Assembly (NCBI RefSeq): GCF_019668485.1
Contig: NZ_AP024619.1
Span: 1,549,001-1,613,000, forward strand
Direction: 5' to 3'
DNA: 64,000 nucleotides
Source of the DNA: Gelria sp. Kuro-4
Lineage (GTDB): Bacteria; Bacillota; DTU030; DUMP01
The notes below the pieces were generated by a model. It was given only the letters and a program-made list of their open reading frames with translations. It did not search any database and was not told where the DNA came from. The position numbers and the translations under genes are program-made. The number at the start of each line of letters is the position of its first letter. The first letter of the stretch is position 1. Shown one piece after another: positions 8,762 to 17,619 of the stretch.

Positions 8762-9580
8762 ATGAACCCAGCTGTTACGCTGGCCTTGGGCGCAGGCGCA
8801 GCCCGCGGCCTGGCCCACATCGGTGTACTGCAGGTGCTGGCGGAAACCGGCATAAACATCGGCTGGCTGGCCGGTACCAGCATCGGCGCTCTGGTGGGGG
8901 CCCTGTTTGCCGCCGGCGTTGACCTGTACGAACTGGAAAAGCTGGCCTGCCACCTGCGGCTGAAACACGTGGCCGATTTCGTTCTCCCGAAGGAAGGACT
9001 GGTGGGCGGCGAAAAGCTGCGCGGCCTGCTCAGCCTGCTTCTGCGAGGCAAAACCTTTGCCGATCTCTACCTGCCTTTTGCGGTGGTCGCTACCGACCTG
9101 CAAACGGGGGAAGAGGTGGTACTGAAGGAAGGACCGGTGGTGGATGCGGTCCTGGCCAGTTGCGCTATTCCCGGTGTTTTCCGGCCGGTACGGCACAGGG
9201 GGCGTCTCCTGGTGGACGGCGGTCTGGTGGACCGTGTTCCGGTACGGGTGGCCAGTGAGCTGGCCCCGGCTGCGGTGGTGGCCGTAGATGTGGGTCCCAG
9301 CCTTAAGGCCAGCCGGCTGCGTACCCTGCCGGAAATCACCATGCAGGCCATCGATATCATGCAGGAAGAGGTAATGCGGCTTAAAGCCTGCACCGCCGAT
9401 GTCTTTATCCGGCCGGCGGTGGGTGAGTTCAGCCCGCTGCGCTTGGACCGCGGGCCGGAACTTATCCGCCGGGGGCGGGCGGCTGCCGAGGCGGCTTTGC
9501 CGGCTATTAAAGAAGCTTTAGAAAAAAAGCCGGCGGGAAGGAAGAAAGCGGCAGGAACTGGTAAGAAAGAGCGCGAATAA
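8762..9580 (+). CDS. Patatin-like phospholipase / esterase (RssA family)
   Basis: A 272-residue patatin-family serine hydrolase predicted to cleave acyl esters of lipids. The catalytic dyad and oxyanion motifs are all present: glycine-rich GAGAARGLAHIG, nucleophile GTSIGA (G-x-S-x-G), and the Asp motif VDGG. I chose ATG at 8762, behind GAGGGGGGAG, because residues upstream of it do not look like the family. It is transcribed away from ylbJ. The C-terminal 20 residues are very Lys-rich. The physiological substrate is unknown. Confidence 0.9.
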   Translation: MNPAVTLALGAGAARGLAHIGVLQVLAETGINIGWLAGTSIGALVGALFAAGVDLYELEKLACHLRLKHVADFVLPKEGLVGGEKLRGLLSLLLRGKTFADLYLPFAVVATDLQTGEEVVLKEGPVVDAVLASCAIPGVFRPVRHRGRLLVDGGLVDRVPVRVASELAPAAVVAVDVGPSLKASRLRTLPEITMQAIDIMQEEVMRLKACTADVFIRPAVGEFSPLRLDRGPELIRRGRAAAEAALPAIKEALEKKPAGRKKAAGTGKKERE

Positions 9581-9632
9581 AAATAAAGTAAGGGTTGGCG
9601 GCAAACGGTAAGAAGGAGGGGAGGGGCAAGGC

Positions 9633-10514
9633 ATGCGGCGCGCAGGCCTTGTAACAGCAGCGGCGACACTAATCGTCTCCATCCTTCTGGCGGGCGCGCT
9701 GCCGGTGGGGGCAAGCCCCGCCGCAGCGCTCCAGCCAGGCAGCCGCGGCGAGGGCGTGCGGGTTCTCCAGGAACTTTTGAGCGCGCAGGCGCTCTTTGCC
9801 GTCACTCCGGACGGGGTTTACGGCCCCGTTACCGAACAGGCGGTGCGTTCCTTCCAGGCCGGACACGGTTTGCCGGTGGACGGTGTCGTCGGGCCGGACA
9901 CCTGGGCGGCGTTGCTGCGCGTACGTTACGCGGTCCAGCCGGGTGATACCCTGCCTGCTCTGGCCGCGCGGTTTGCTACCACGGTGGAGGCCCTGACGGA
10001 GGCCAACCCGGGGCTGCAGGAGCGGGGCCTGGTGGCGGGCGAGAAGCTGCGCCTGCCGCCGCTTGCTCTGCGCAGTGCACCTACCCCCGACCGCGGCCAG
10101 GCGGCCGGCACCGGGTCGGGTCGCCTGGTACGGTGGGAGGAGGCGGCGCGCGCCTTTCGCGATGGGACGACGGCGACCGTTACCGACGTGGAAACGGGCC
10201 TTACCTTCCGGGTGCGGCGGCGGGGCGGGCACTACCATGCCGACGTTGAGCCTGCCACCGCCGAGGACACCCAAAAACTGAGGAAGATATACGGCCGCTG
10301 GAGCTGGGAGCGGCGGGCCGTACTGGTGGACTACGGGGCGGGACCGGTGGCGGCGTCGATAAACGGCATGCCGCACGGGAGCGGCGACCTTTCCGGTAAC
10401 AACTTCCCGGGGCACATCTGCCTGCATTTTCTCGGCAGCAAGACCCATGGCAGCGCCAAAGTAGATCCGGAGCACCAGGCCATGGTGTACAAGGCCGCCG
10501 GCAAAAACAAATAG
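9633..10514 (+). CDS. Secreted peptidoglycan-binding protein (PG_binding_1 + LysM + unknown C-terminal domain)
   Basis: A 293-residue exported cell-wall protein. Residues 1-28 form a signal peptide (hydrophobic LVTAAATLIVSILLAGALPVGA). Residues about 32-87 are a PG_binding_1 repeat (GSRGEGVRVLQELL ... DGVYGPVTEQAVRSFQ ... GVVGPDTWAALL). Residues about 90-137 form a LysM module (YAVQPGDTLPALAARFATTVEALTEANP). The last 120 residues are a separate domain with NGMPHGSGDLSGNNFPGHICLHF, conserved-looking but not the HxxxSHGxxR motif of L,D-transpeptidases. A spore-coat or cortex role is possible but not shown. Confidence 0.85.
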   Translation: MRRAGLVTAAATLIVSILLAGALPVGASPAAALQPGSRGEGVRVLQELLSAQALFAVTPDGVYGPVTEQAVRSFQAGHGLPVDGVVGPDTWAALLRVRYAVQPGDTLPALAARFATTVEALTEANPGLQERGLVAGEKLRLPPLALRSAPTPDRGQAAGTGSGRLVRWEEAARAFRDGTTATVTDVETGLTFRVRRRGGHYHADVEPATAEDTQKLRKIYGRWSWERRAVLVDYGAGPVAASINGMPHGSGDLSGNNFPGHICLHFLGSKTHGSAKVDPEHQAMVYKAAGKNK

Positions 10515-10527
10515 CAATCCGGCACGC

Positions 10528-10550
10528 GCGGGGGGATGCCCCGCTTTTTT
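10528..10550 (+). terminator. Rho-independent terminator
   Basis: GCGGGG-GGATG-CCCCGC followed by six T residues, 13 bases after the stop of the peptidoglycan-binding gene. Confidence 0.85.
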
Positions 10551-10845
10551 ATTGCCTCACCTACGCGACGAACGGTATGCGAAAGAACCATGCACCAGGC
10601 CGGCGGGGAGGACAAGCAGGAGATTAACAAGCGGTGTCGAAGAGGAAGAAGGGTGCGGAAACATATTTTCTGCCTGGGGGCCAAGAATAGACGGTGAGCA
10701 CCGCAGCAAGGTTGGCCCACGGGCTTGAAAAAACGGCCTCCCACAACACGCCCTTCGGCAAGAAGGGCAACTATGGGTGAGAAAGGGGCGTAACTGGCAG
10801 CGGGAGGCGGCCCGGGATGTCCCGGGCGGTCGCCAGAGGATTTTT
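10551..10845 (+). other. Non-coding leader upstream of pta with nested inverted repeats
   Basis: About 295 bases with no convincing gene. It contains GGGCCAA (10678-10684) pairing with TTGGCCC about 25 bases later, enclosing the small hairpin CGGTG-AG-CACCG. A second stem, CCCTTC-GGCAA-GAAGGG, lies near 10752, and a CCCGGGATGTCCCGGG palindrome lies just before the pta ribosome site. It looks like a structured 5' leader. I could not match it to any riboswitch class I know. Confidence 0.35.
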
Positions 10846-11838
10846 ATGGATGTTATGAACCGTATTTATGCAGAAGCCCGGCGGCTGGGGAAGACCATTG
10901 CACTTCCGGAAGGTGCCGAAGAGCGGACGGTGCGTGCGGCGCTGATCGCCAAAGAAAAAGGGCTGGCACGGCCCATCCTGCTCGGCGGGGAGGATGAGGT
11001 GAGGGCCGCGCTGAAGAAAGCCGGCGGCGAGGCCGACGGCGTGGAGGTTCTTGACCCGACCCGCTCGCCCAAGGCGCCGGCCTATGCCGAGGCCCTCCAC
11101 GAACTGAGAAAGAACAAGGGCCTCAGCCTGGAGGATGCCCGAAAGCTGGTTGCCGATCCCATGTACTACGCCGCGATGATGGTAAAAGAGGGCGACGCCG
11201 ACGGCTACGTTTCGGGAGCGGTGAACACCACCGCCAACACCTTCCGCCCGGCGCTGCAGATCATTAAGACAGCGCCCGGCATCCCTCTGGTCTCGAGCGC
11301 CTTCGTCATGGTGGTGCCGGACTGCTCACTTGGGGAAGAGGGGGTCTTCGTTTTCGCCGACTGCGCCCTTAACCCCAACCCGAATCCCGAAGAACTGGCG
11401 GCCATCGCCCTGGCATCGGCCCAAACGGCCCGGTCGCTCGTCGGAATGGAGCCGCGGGTGGCGCTGCTTTCCTTCTCGACCAAAGGCAGTGCCGAGCACG
11501 AGCTGGTGGACAAGGTGGCCAAGGCGACGGCCATTGCGAAAGAAAAGGCGCCCGAGCTTCTTCTCGACGGCGAGCTGCAGCTGGATGCGGCCATCATTCC
11601 GGAGATTGGGCGGCGTAAAGCCCCGGGCAGCCCCGTGGCGGGGAGGGCGAACGTCCTCATTTTCCCCGACCTTGAGGCGGGCAACATCGGGTACAAGCTG
11701 GTGCAGCGGCTGGCCAAGGCGGAGGCCATCGGCCCGGTGTCCCAAGGCATGGCCAAACCGGTCAACGACCTCTCCCGCGGCGCCAGTGTCGAAGATATTG
11801 TCAACGTGATTGCCATCACCGCCGTGCAGGGCGCGTAG
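10846..11838 (+). CDS. pta: Phosphate acetyltransferase (phosphotransacetylase)
   Basis: A 330-residue single-domain Pta interconverting acetyl-CoA and acetyl phosphate. Family features are [17 protein letters not shown] near the start, the central [24 protein letters not shown], and the C-terminal [30 protein letters not shown]. The start ATG at 10846 has CAGAGGA ahead of it and begins at the normal family N-terminus; the longer reading frame is unsupported. It precedes ackA, with which it makes ATP from acetyl-CoA in acetogenic or fermentative metabolism. Confidence 0.95.
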   Translation: MDVMNRIYAEARRLGKTIALPEGAEERTVRAALIAKEKGLARPILLGGEDEVRAALKKAGGEADGVEVLDPTRSPKAPAYAEALHELRKNKGLSLEDARKLVADPMYYAAMMVKEGDADGYVSGAVNTTANTFRPALQIIKTAPGIPLVSSAFVMVVPDCSLGEEGVFVFADCALNPNPNPEELAAIALASAQTARSLVGMEPRVALLSFSTKGSAEHELVDKVAKATAIAKEKAPELLLDGELQLDAAIIPEIGRRKAPGSPVAGRANVLIFPDLEAGNIGYKLVQRLAKAEAIGPVSQGMAKPVNDLSRGASVEDIVNVIAITAVQGA

Positions 11839-11915
11839 GCGCAAGCCGTCCTCCGGCGTATAAGGAAAAGCTGCGCTGCCCGGGCGCAGCCCTGGGAAAA
11901 GGAGCTGGTGAAAAA

Positions 11916-13106
11916 GTGAAGGTCCTGGTGATCAACTGCGGCAGTTCATCTTTAAAGTACCAACTTATCGACATGGAAGGCGAACAGGTGCTGGCTAAGG
12001 GCCTGGTGGAGCGCATCGGTATTGCAGGTTCGTTGCTCACCCACCGTACCAACGGCCAAAAGACCGAAATCCAGCAGGCGATCCCCGACCACAAGGTTGC
12101 CATCCAGCTGGTAATCGACGCGCTCCTCAGTCCCCAGTACGGCGTGCTGAAAAACCTGAGCGAGATAAGCGCTGTCGGGCACCGCGTTGTGCACGGCGGC
12201 GAAAAATTCGCCCGCTCGGTGGTTGTCGATGCGGCGGTTATGGCGGCGCTCAGGGAGTGTTCCGAACTGGCTCCCCTGCACAACCCGGCCAACATCATCG
12301 GCATCGAGGCCTGCCGGGCACTTTTACCCGACGCACCCCAGGTGGCCGTTTTCGACACGGCTTTTCATCAGACCATGCCACGGGAAGCTTACATGTACGG
12401 CCTTCCCTACGAGTATTATCAAAAGTACGGCCTTAGGCGCTACGGCTTTCACGGGACCTCACACAAGTATGTCTCGCGGCGGGCGGCCAAGCTCCTGGGC
12501 CGGCCGCTCAGCGAGCTCAAGCTGGTCACCTGTCACCTGGGCAATGGGTCCAGCATCACCGCAGTGCAAGGCGGGGTCTCGGTAGACACTTCCCTGGGCT
12601 TCGGCACCATTTCCGGAACCATCATGGGCACGCGCTGCGGTGACGTGGATCCGGCCATCATTCCTTTCCTTATGGAGAAGGAGAACCTGACCCCGGCGGC
12701 GATGAACGACGTGCTCTACAAAAAGAGCGGCCTTTTGGGGCTGTCGGGCGTCTCCAGCGACGCGCGCGATATCGAGGCGGCAGCGGCAGAAGGTAACGAG
12801 CGGGCGGAGCTCGCTTTGAGCGTGCTGGCCTACCTGACCCGCAAATACATCGGTGCCTATGCCGCGGCCATGGGCGGCCTGGATGCCATCGTCTTTACGG
12901 CCGGGATTGGTGAAAACAGTATCACGATTCGGGAGCGTGTCTGCGCCGGCCTGGAATTCCTGGGGGCGAAGCTCGACCGGGAGAAAAACAAGGTACGCGG
13001 CCAAGAGGTTGACGTGGCCGTGGCGGGGGCAAAGGTGCGCATCCTGGTCGTGCCGACCAATGAGGAACTCATGATCGCCCAGGAAACGGCGGAGCTCGTC
13101 GGCTGA
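11916..13106 (+). CDS. ackA: Acetate kinase
   Basis: A 396-residue ASKHA-fold kinase that converts acetyl phosphate and ADP to acetate and ATP. It shows the signature start [37 protein letters not shown], the [12 protein letters not shown] segment, and the nucleotide-binding [11 protein letters not shown] near the end. It uses a GTG start behind AAAAGGAG. It sits 77 bases after pta, so the pair is likely one unit. Confidence 0.97.
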   Translation: MKVLVINCGSSSLKYQLIDMEGEQVLAKGLVERIGIAGSLLTHRTNGQKTEIQQAIPDHKVAIQLVIDALLSPQYGVLKNLSEISAVGHRVVHGGEKFARSVVVDAAVMAALRECSELAPLHNPANIIGIEACRALLPDAPQVAVFDTAFHQTMPREAYMYGLPYEYYQKYGLRRYGFHGTSHKYVSRRAAKLLGRPLSELKLVTCHLGNGSSITAVQGGVSVDTSLGFGTISGTIMGTRCGDVDPAIIPFLMEKENLTPAAMNDVLYKKSGLLGLSGVSSDARDIEAAAAEGNERAELALSVLAYLTRKYIGAYAAAMGGLDAIVFTAGIGENSITIRERVCAGLEFLGAKLDREKNKVRGQEVDVAVAGAKVRILVVPTNEELMIAQETAELVG

Positions 13107-13113
13107 GGCTGCA

Positions 13114-13142
13114 TTGACAGCGGCGGGCGGGAAAAGTATAAT
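13114..13142 (+). promoter_or_regulatory. Sigma-A promoter for yceD-rpmF
   Basis: TTGACA, a 17-bp spacer and TATAAT: a perfect consensus. The predicted start lies only about 8 bases before the yceD start codon, giving a very short leader. Confidence 0.9.
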
Positions 13143-13156
13143 ACAAACGTTGGTGG

Positions 13157-13693
13157 GTGAGGCGCGTGGAGGTAGATGTCGGCTCGATTAAGTATTCTGC
13201 CGGCGCCGTCCTTAAGGTGGAACTCAAGGAGCGCTGGGGCTCGTTTGCCTGGGGCGGTACCGAGGTAAAGGTGCTCGACCCGGTTGCGGTCAAGCTGACG
13301 CTCACAAATACAGGCGAGATTATCCTGGCCGATGGATCGCTCAAGACCACGCTGCTGCTCACGTGTAGCCGTTGCCTGGAAGCTTTTCCTTACGCCCTGG
13401 AAGCGCCGTTCGTCATCGGCTACAAGGAACGAAAGAAACACCGCAGTGAAGAAGAACCGGAGAACGAGGATCTGGAGGTCAGAGGGTTCAGCGGCGACCG
13501 CATCGACATCACCGAGGATGTAAGGGATACGCTGTTTCTGGCACTGCCCATGAAACCTCTTTGCCGGCCGGATTGCCGGGGCCTGTGTCCGCATTGCGGG
13601 AAGAACCTCAACGAGGGACCCTGCAGCTGCCGGGGAGACGAGGTGGATCCGCGCCTGGCTGTTCTCCGCGACTTGTTCAAAGAAGGAAAATAA
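13157..13693 (+). CDS. YceD/DUF177 family protein
   Basis: A 178-residue DUF177 protein, the conserved partner upstream of ribosomal protein L32 in most bacteria. In plants and bacteria this family is linked to 23S rRNA accumulation. Visible features are the CSRC pair (LLTCSRCLEAF) in the middle and a CRPDCRGLCPHCGKNLNEGPCSC cluster near the end, which gives four to six cysteines able to bind zinc. GTG at 13157 was taken; GTG at 13166 is possible. It is co-transcribed with rpmF. Confidence 0.88.
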   Translation: MRRVEVDVGSIKYSAGAVLKVELKERWGSFAWGGTEVKVLDPVAVKLTLTNTGEIILADGSLKTTLLLTCSRCLEAFPYALEAPFVIGYKERKKHRSEEEPENEDLEVRGFSGDRIDITEDVRDTLFLALPMKPLCRPDCRGLCPHCGKNLNEGPCSCRGDEVDPRLAVLRDLFKEGK

Positions 13694-13711
13694 TGGATAG
13701 GGGGTGCCGGT

Positions 13712-13897
13712 ATGGCGCAACCAAAAAAGAAGATGTCCCGCGCCCGCACTCATAGGCGGCGTGCCCAGTGGAAGCTGGCCGTTCCGGGGCTTATCCGTTG
13801 CCCGCAGTGTCATGAACTGACCCTGCCGCACCGCGTATGCCCTGCCTGTGGCTATTACGGGGCTAAAGAAGTAGTAAAAGTAGAGAAAGCGGAGTAG
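13712..13897 (+). CDS. rpmF: 50S ribosomal protein L32
   Basis: A 61-residue L32 beginning MAQPKKKMSRARTHRRRAQW with the zinc-type cysteine pairs CPQC and CPAC. It lies 18 bases after the DUF177 gene and is followed by a strong terminator, so this is a two-gene unit. Confidence 0.97.
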   Translation: MAQPKKKMSRARTHRRRAQWKLAVPGLIRCPQCHELTLPHRVCPACGYYGAKEVVKVEKAE

Positions 13898-13906
13898 AAA
13901 AAGCCT

Positions 13907-13943
13907 GAGGCAGCCCTAGCGTAAGCTAGGGCTGCCTCTTTTT
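13907..13943 (+). terminator. Strong terminator after rpmF
   Basis: A 14-bp perfect stem (GAGGCAGCCCTAGC and its complement) closes a GTAA loop and is followed by TTTTT. Confidence 0.95.
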
Positions 13944-13965
13944 ACTTCCTGCCCCAGGTTTTGGC

Positions 13966-13994
13966 TTGCATACCCTCGGACGCTCCATTATACT
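13966..13994 (+). promoter_or_regulatory. Sigma-A promoter of the fap operon
   Basis: TTGCAT, a 17-bp spacer and TATACT. Transcription would start near 14001, just upstream of the palindromic operator candidate. Confidence 0.75.
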
Positions 13995-14011
13995 TTATTA
14001 CAAGCTGCATA

Positions 14012-14026
14012 TATGACCAGGTCATA
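14012..14026. promoter_or_regulatory. Candidate FapR operator
   Basis: TATGACC-A-GGTCATA is a perfect 7-bp inverted repeat lying between the promoter and the fapR start. Position and size fit autoregulation by FapR, whose Bacillus site is a similar-sized palindrome of different sequence. Confidence 0.55.
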
Positions 14027-14042
14027 AAGGCAGGTGCTAAAC

Positions 14043-14621
14043 ATGGGTACGCGCCGGTGGCCGAAGAGTGAGCGCCTGGCCGCCGTGCGGCGCGCGGTGG
14101 AGGAGGACCCCTTTCTCACCGATGAGGAACTGGCACGGCGCTTCGGCGTCAGCAGCCAGACCATCCGCCTGGACCGCCTGGAGCTTAGTATCCCCGAAGT
14201 GCGGGCACGCACCCGGCGCGTGGCCGAAGGGGCGTACCGCCAGCTGCGCGCCGTGCGCGGCCGGGAAATCGTCGGCGAGCTGTACGAGCTCCAGCGGGGT
14301 GTGAGCGCCCTTTCGGTTTTGACCACTACCCCGGACATGGTCTTTGAAAAGTCGGGAGTGGTGCGCGGGCACTTTATCTTTGCCCAGGCTGAGTCGCTGG
14401 CCCTGGCCGTGATCGATGCCGAGGTGGCGCTTACCGGCGTGGCCAATATCAAGTACAAGCTGCCGGTGTGCGTGGGCGATACCTTGGTGGCCCGCGCCGA
14501 GGTTACCCGGCGGCGGCAGAACAAGTACTTTGTAACCGTGCGCACGCAGAAAAAGGGACGTGAGGTTTTCCGCGCCAAGTTCATCATGGTGTCTCTGGAC
14601 GAAGGGAGCGGTGCCGTGTGA
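14043..14621 (+). CDS. fapR: Fatty acid biosynthesis transcriptional regulator FapR
   Basis: A 192-residue repressor of lipid-synthesis genes that is released by malonyl-CoA. The N-terminal helix-turn-helix reads FLTDEELARRFGVSSQTIRLDRLELSIPEVRAR. The C-terminal hotdog-fold effector domain includes the stretch starting at FIFAQAESLALAVIDAEVALTG and ends with KFIMVSLDEG. ATG at 14043 was chosen; an in-frame GTG lies 9 bases upstream. The gene leads the plsX-fab operon, and a palindrome in its own promoter suggests feedback control. Confidence 0.95.
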   Translation: MGTRRWPKSERLAAVRRAVEEDPFLTDEELARRFGVSSQTIRLDRLELSIPEVRARTRRVAEGAYRQLRAVRGREIVGELYELQRGVSALSVLTTTPDMVFEKSGVVRGHFIFAQAESLALAVIDAEVALTGVANIKYKLPVCVGDTLVARAEVTRRRQNKYFVTVRTQKKGREVFRAKFIMVSLDEGSGAV

Positions 14622-15631
14622 AGATTGCGGTGGACGCCATGGGCGGCGACTTTGCCCCGCTGGAGGTGGTGCGGGGGGCCGTGGCGGCGGCCCGTGCCGG
14701 CGAGGCGGAGATCCTCTTGGTGGGGGAGCCGGGTGCCATCGAAGCGGTGGGCGCCGAGGCCGGCCTGCCCTGCCCCGGCGTTGAGGTGGTTGCGGCCCGG
14801 GAGCGCGTGGCGATGGGCGAGCATCCGGCGGAGGCGCTGCGGCACAAGAAAGACAGTTCCCTCGCGGTGGGCGCGCGGCTGGTGAAGGAAGGGCGTGCGG
14901 GGGCCCTGGTTTCAGCGGGCAACACGGGTGCAGCTATGGCCTTTTCGCTCTTTACCCTGGGACGCCTGCCCGGCGTTGAGCGGCCGGCCATCGCCGCGCC
15001 CTTTCCCACCACACGGGGCTTTGCCGTTCTCATCGATGCCGGGGCCAACGTGGAGGTAAAGCCGCATTACCTGCTCCAGTTCGCCCAGATGGGCAGCCTG
15101 TATGCCGCGAGCGTACTTAAGCTGACGCGCCCGCGGGTGGGGCTGCTCAACGTGGGCGCGGAAAGCGGGAAGGGAACGCCGGTCTTGCAGGAAGCGTGCA
15201 GGCTGCTTACGGCCTCAGGCCTGAACTTCATCGGCAACATCGAGGGGCGGGACGTCCCGCTGGGGGCGGCCGATGTCATCGTTTGTGACGGCTTCAGCGG
15301 CAACGTCCTCCTTAAATTTGCCGAGGGCTTGGCAGAGGGCCTCTTCAGCCTGCTCAAGCAGGAACTTCTGGCCGGCTTCAGCACCCGGGCCGGCGCTTAT
15401 TTGGCCCGTCCCGCCTTGAAGCGCCTGAAAGCGAAAATGGACTACGCTGAATACGGCGGCGCACCACTTCTCGGCCTAAAGGGCCTGACCATCATCAGCC
15501 ACGGCTCTTCGGACGCGCGGGCCATTCATAACGCCATCCGGGCAGCGCGCGAATCCTTGGAACAAGATGTGGTGGGCAAAATAGCCGCCCTGGCGCAAGC
15601 TGCGCCTAATGATGCAGGAAGCGAGGCTTAA
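14618..15631 (+). CDS. plsX: Phosphate acyltransferase PlsX
   Basis: A 337-residue PlsX converting acyl-ACP to acyl phosphate for phosphatidic acid synthesis. It has the diagnostic start KIAVDAMGGDFAPLEVVRGA, SAGNTGAAMAFSLFTLGRLPGVERPAIA, and DVIVCDGFSGNVLLKFAEGLAEG. The GTG start overlaps the fapR stop by 4 bases, indicating translational coupling. Confidence 0.97.
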   Translation: MKIAVDAMGGDFAPLEVVRGAVAAARAGEAEILLVGEPGAIEAVGAEAGLPCPGVEVVAARERVAMGEHPAEALRHKKDSSLAVGARLVKEGRAGALVSAGNTGAAMAFSLFTLGRLPGVERPAIAAPFPTTRGFAVLIDAGANVEVKPHYLLQFAQMGSLYAASVLKLTRPRVGLLNVGAESGKGTPVLQEACRLLTASGLNFIGNIEGRDVPLGAADVIVCDGFSGNVLLKFAEGLAEGLFSLLKQELLAGFSTRAGAYLARPALKRLKAKMDYAEYGGAPLLGLKGLTIISHGSSDARAIHNAIRAARESLEQDVVGKIAALAQAAPNDAGSEA

Positions 15632-15633
15632 AC

Positions 15634-16623
15634 ATGAACGAGCAGCGCGGGGTCAAGATACTGGGTTGGGGTCAGGCGCTGCCTGAGCGGGTGCTTACCA
15701 ACCAGGACCTTGAAAGAATGGTAGAGACATCGGACGAGTGGATTGTGAGCCGTACGGGCATTCGGGAACGGCGCATCGCCGCAGCGGAGACGGCCGCCTC
15801 CGACCTGGCGGTGGTCGCTGCCCGGGAGGCGCTGCAGCGGGCTGAAGTGGCGCCGGCGCAAATCGACCTCATCATTGTTGCCACCGTGACGCCCGACATG
15901 GCCTTTCCGGCCACGGCCTGCCTGGTGCAGAGCGCTTTGGCTGCCGGCCGGGCCGCCGCTTTTGACCTGGAGGCCGGTTGTTCCGGCTTCCTGTACGCGC
16001 TGGCAACGGCCCGGGAGTTTATCGCCGGCGGAACTTACGATCATGTCCTTGTCGTCGGGGTGGATCTACTCTCGAAAATCACCGACTGGCAGGACCGCAA
16101 CACCTGCGTGCTCTTCGGCGACGGCGCCGGTGCGGTGGTGCTGGGCCCGGCGGCCCCGGGCCAGGGTATTCTCTCCACCTATCTCGGTTGCGACGGCGCG
16201 GGCGGCGAGCTCCTCTGCCTGCCGGCGGGGGGTTCGCGGCAGCCGCTCACGCCGGAGAACCTGGCGGCGGGCCGGCAGTACATTCACATGAACGGACCGG
16301 AGGTCTTTAAGTTTGCAGTGCGGATCATGGGTGAAGCGGCGGTTAAGGCCCTGGAGCGCGCCGGCCTGGAGCTTCAGGATGTGACGTACCTGGTGCCGCA
16401 CCAGGCCAACCTGCGCATCATCGACGCGGCCGCCCGCCGGCTGAAGCTACCGCCGGAACGGGTGCTGGTGAACCTGGACCGCTACGGCAACATGTCTTCG
16501 GCGTCTATCCCGGTGGCCCTGGCGGAGGCGGCCGACGCCGGGCGCTTTCACCCCGGCGATATCCTGGTGCTGGTCGGCTTTGGCGCCGGCCTTACCTGGG
16601 GCGCTGCTGCAGTACGCTGGTAA
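15634..16623 (+). CDS. fabH: 3-oxoacyl-ACP synthase III
   Basis: A 329-residue KAS III that condenses an acyl-CoA primer with malonyl-ACP. The catalytic triad is visible: Cys116 in LEAGCSGFLYAL, His in VPHQANLRII, and Asn in YGNMSSASIP. It starts 2 bases after plsX. Confidence 0.97.
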   Translation: MNEQRGVKILGWGQALPERVLTNQDLERMVETSDEWIVSRTGIRERRIAAAETAASDLAVVAAREALQRAEVAPAQIDLIIVATVTPDMAFPATACLVQSALAAGRAAAFDLEAGCSGFLYALATAREFIAGGTYDHVLVVGVDLLSKITDWQDRNTCVLFGDGAGAVVLGPAAPGQGILSTYLGCDGAGGELLCLPAGGSRQPLTPENLAAGRQYIHMNGPEVFKFAVRIMGEAAVKALERAGLELQDVTYLVPHQANLRIIDAAARRLKLPPERVLVNLDRYGNMSSASIPVALAEAADAGRFHPGDILVLVGFGAGLTWGAAAVRW

Positions 16624-16644
16624 ACCTATAAAGGAGTGAAGAGG

Positions 16645-17619
16645 ATGCGGACAGCTCTTTGCGACCTGCTCGGCATTGATTATCCCGTTCTGCAAGGCGG
16701 CATGGCCTGGGTGGCCACGGCGGAGCTGGCGGCGGCGGTGTCCAATGCCGGCGGCCTGGGCATCATCGGTGCCGGCAACATGACGGGCGAGCTCATCACC
16801 GCTGAGATCCGCAAGTGCCGGGCGCTCACGGACCGCCCGTTTGGCGTCAACGTCTACTATCTCTCGCCCTTTGTGGAAGAGGTGATGGCAGCGGTCATCG
16901 CCGAGCGCGTTCCGGTGGTGACCACGGGCGCGGGCAACCCGGGCAAGCACATCGAACGGCTGCATGCCGGCGGCACCAAGGTGATCCCGGTGGTGGCCTC
17001 GGTGGCCCTGGCCAAGCGCTTGGAACGCGTGGGAGCCGACGCCCTCATCGCCGAGGGCATGGAGTGCGGGGGGCACATCGGTGAGATCACCACCATGGCG
17101 TTGGTGCCCCAGGTGGTGGCGGCTGTGGACATACCTGTGATCGCCGCCGGCGGCATCGCCGACGGCCGCGGCCTGGCGGCGGCCCTGGCCCTGGGCGCCC
17201 AGGGCGTGCAGATGGGGACCCGGTTCGTCCTGAGCGAGGAGTGCACCGTACACCCGCGCTACAAGGAGGCCCTCCTCAAGGCCCGGGACCGCTCCACGGT
17301 GGTCACGGGGGCCAGTACCGGGCACCCGGTGCGGGTGCTGGAGAACAAACTGGCCCGCGAGTTCCTTGAGCGGGAGCGGGCCGGGGCGAGCCGGGAGGAA
17401 CTCGAAAAGCTGGGCACCGGTAAGCTGCGTGCGGCGGTGCGCGACGGTGACGTGGAGTACGGTTCGGTGATGTCCGGCCAGATCGCCGGGTACATCGCTA
17501 AAGTTTTACCGGTGCGGGACATCATCGCCACCATGGTGCAGGAAGCAGACGCGGTGCTGGCGGAACTGGCCCGGCGGGCTGCTTCGAACGCCCGAGACGT
17601 GCATATTCTGGAGGTGTGA
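16645..17619 (+). CDS. fabK: Enoyl-ACP reductase II, FMN type (FabK)
   Basis: A 324-residue FMN-dependent TIM-barrel protein of the nitronate monooxygenase/FabK family. Its place inside the fab operon, with no FabI-like gene, supports the enoyl-ACP reductase role. Motifs are YPVLQGGMAWVATAELAAAVSNAGGLGIIG, GMECGGHIGE and VIAAGGIADGRGLAAALALGAQGVQMGTRF. AAGGAG lies 8 bases before the chosen ATG; the GTG at 16636 overlaps it and is rejected as the start. Confidence 0.92.
   Translation: MRTALCDLLGIDYPVLQGGMAWVATAELAAAVSNAGGLGIIGAGNMTGELITAEIRKCRALTDRPFGVNVYYLSPFVEEVMAAVIAERVPVVTTGAGNPGKHIERLHAGGTKVIPVVASVALAKRLERVGADALIAEGMECGGHIGEITTMALVPQVVAAVDIPVIAAGGIADGRGLAAALALGAQGVQMGTRFVLSEECTVHPRYKEALLKARDRSTVVTGASTGHPVRVLENKLAREFLERERAGASREELEKLGTGKLRAAVRDGDVEYGSVMSGQIAGYIAKVLPVRDIIATMVQEADAVLAELARRAASNARDVHILEV

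Noticed and set aside
10600-10845. Known riboswitch (glycine, c-di-GMP, ZTP, cobalamin, molybdenum-cofactor) upstream of pta
   Set aside because: I compared the conserved words I remember for these classes and none matched. I keep it only as an unassigned structured leader.
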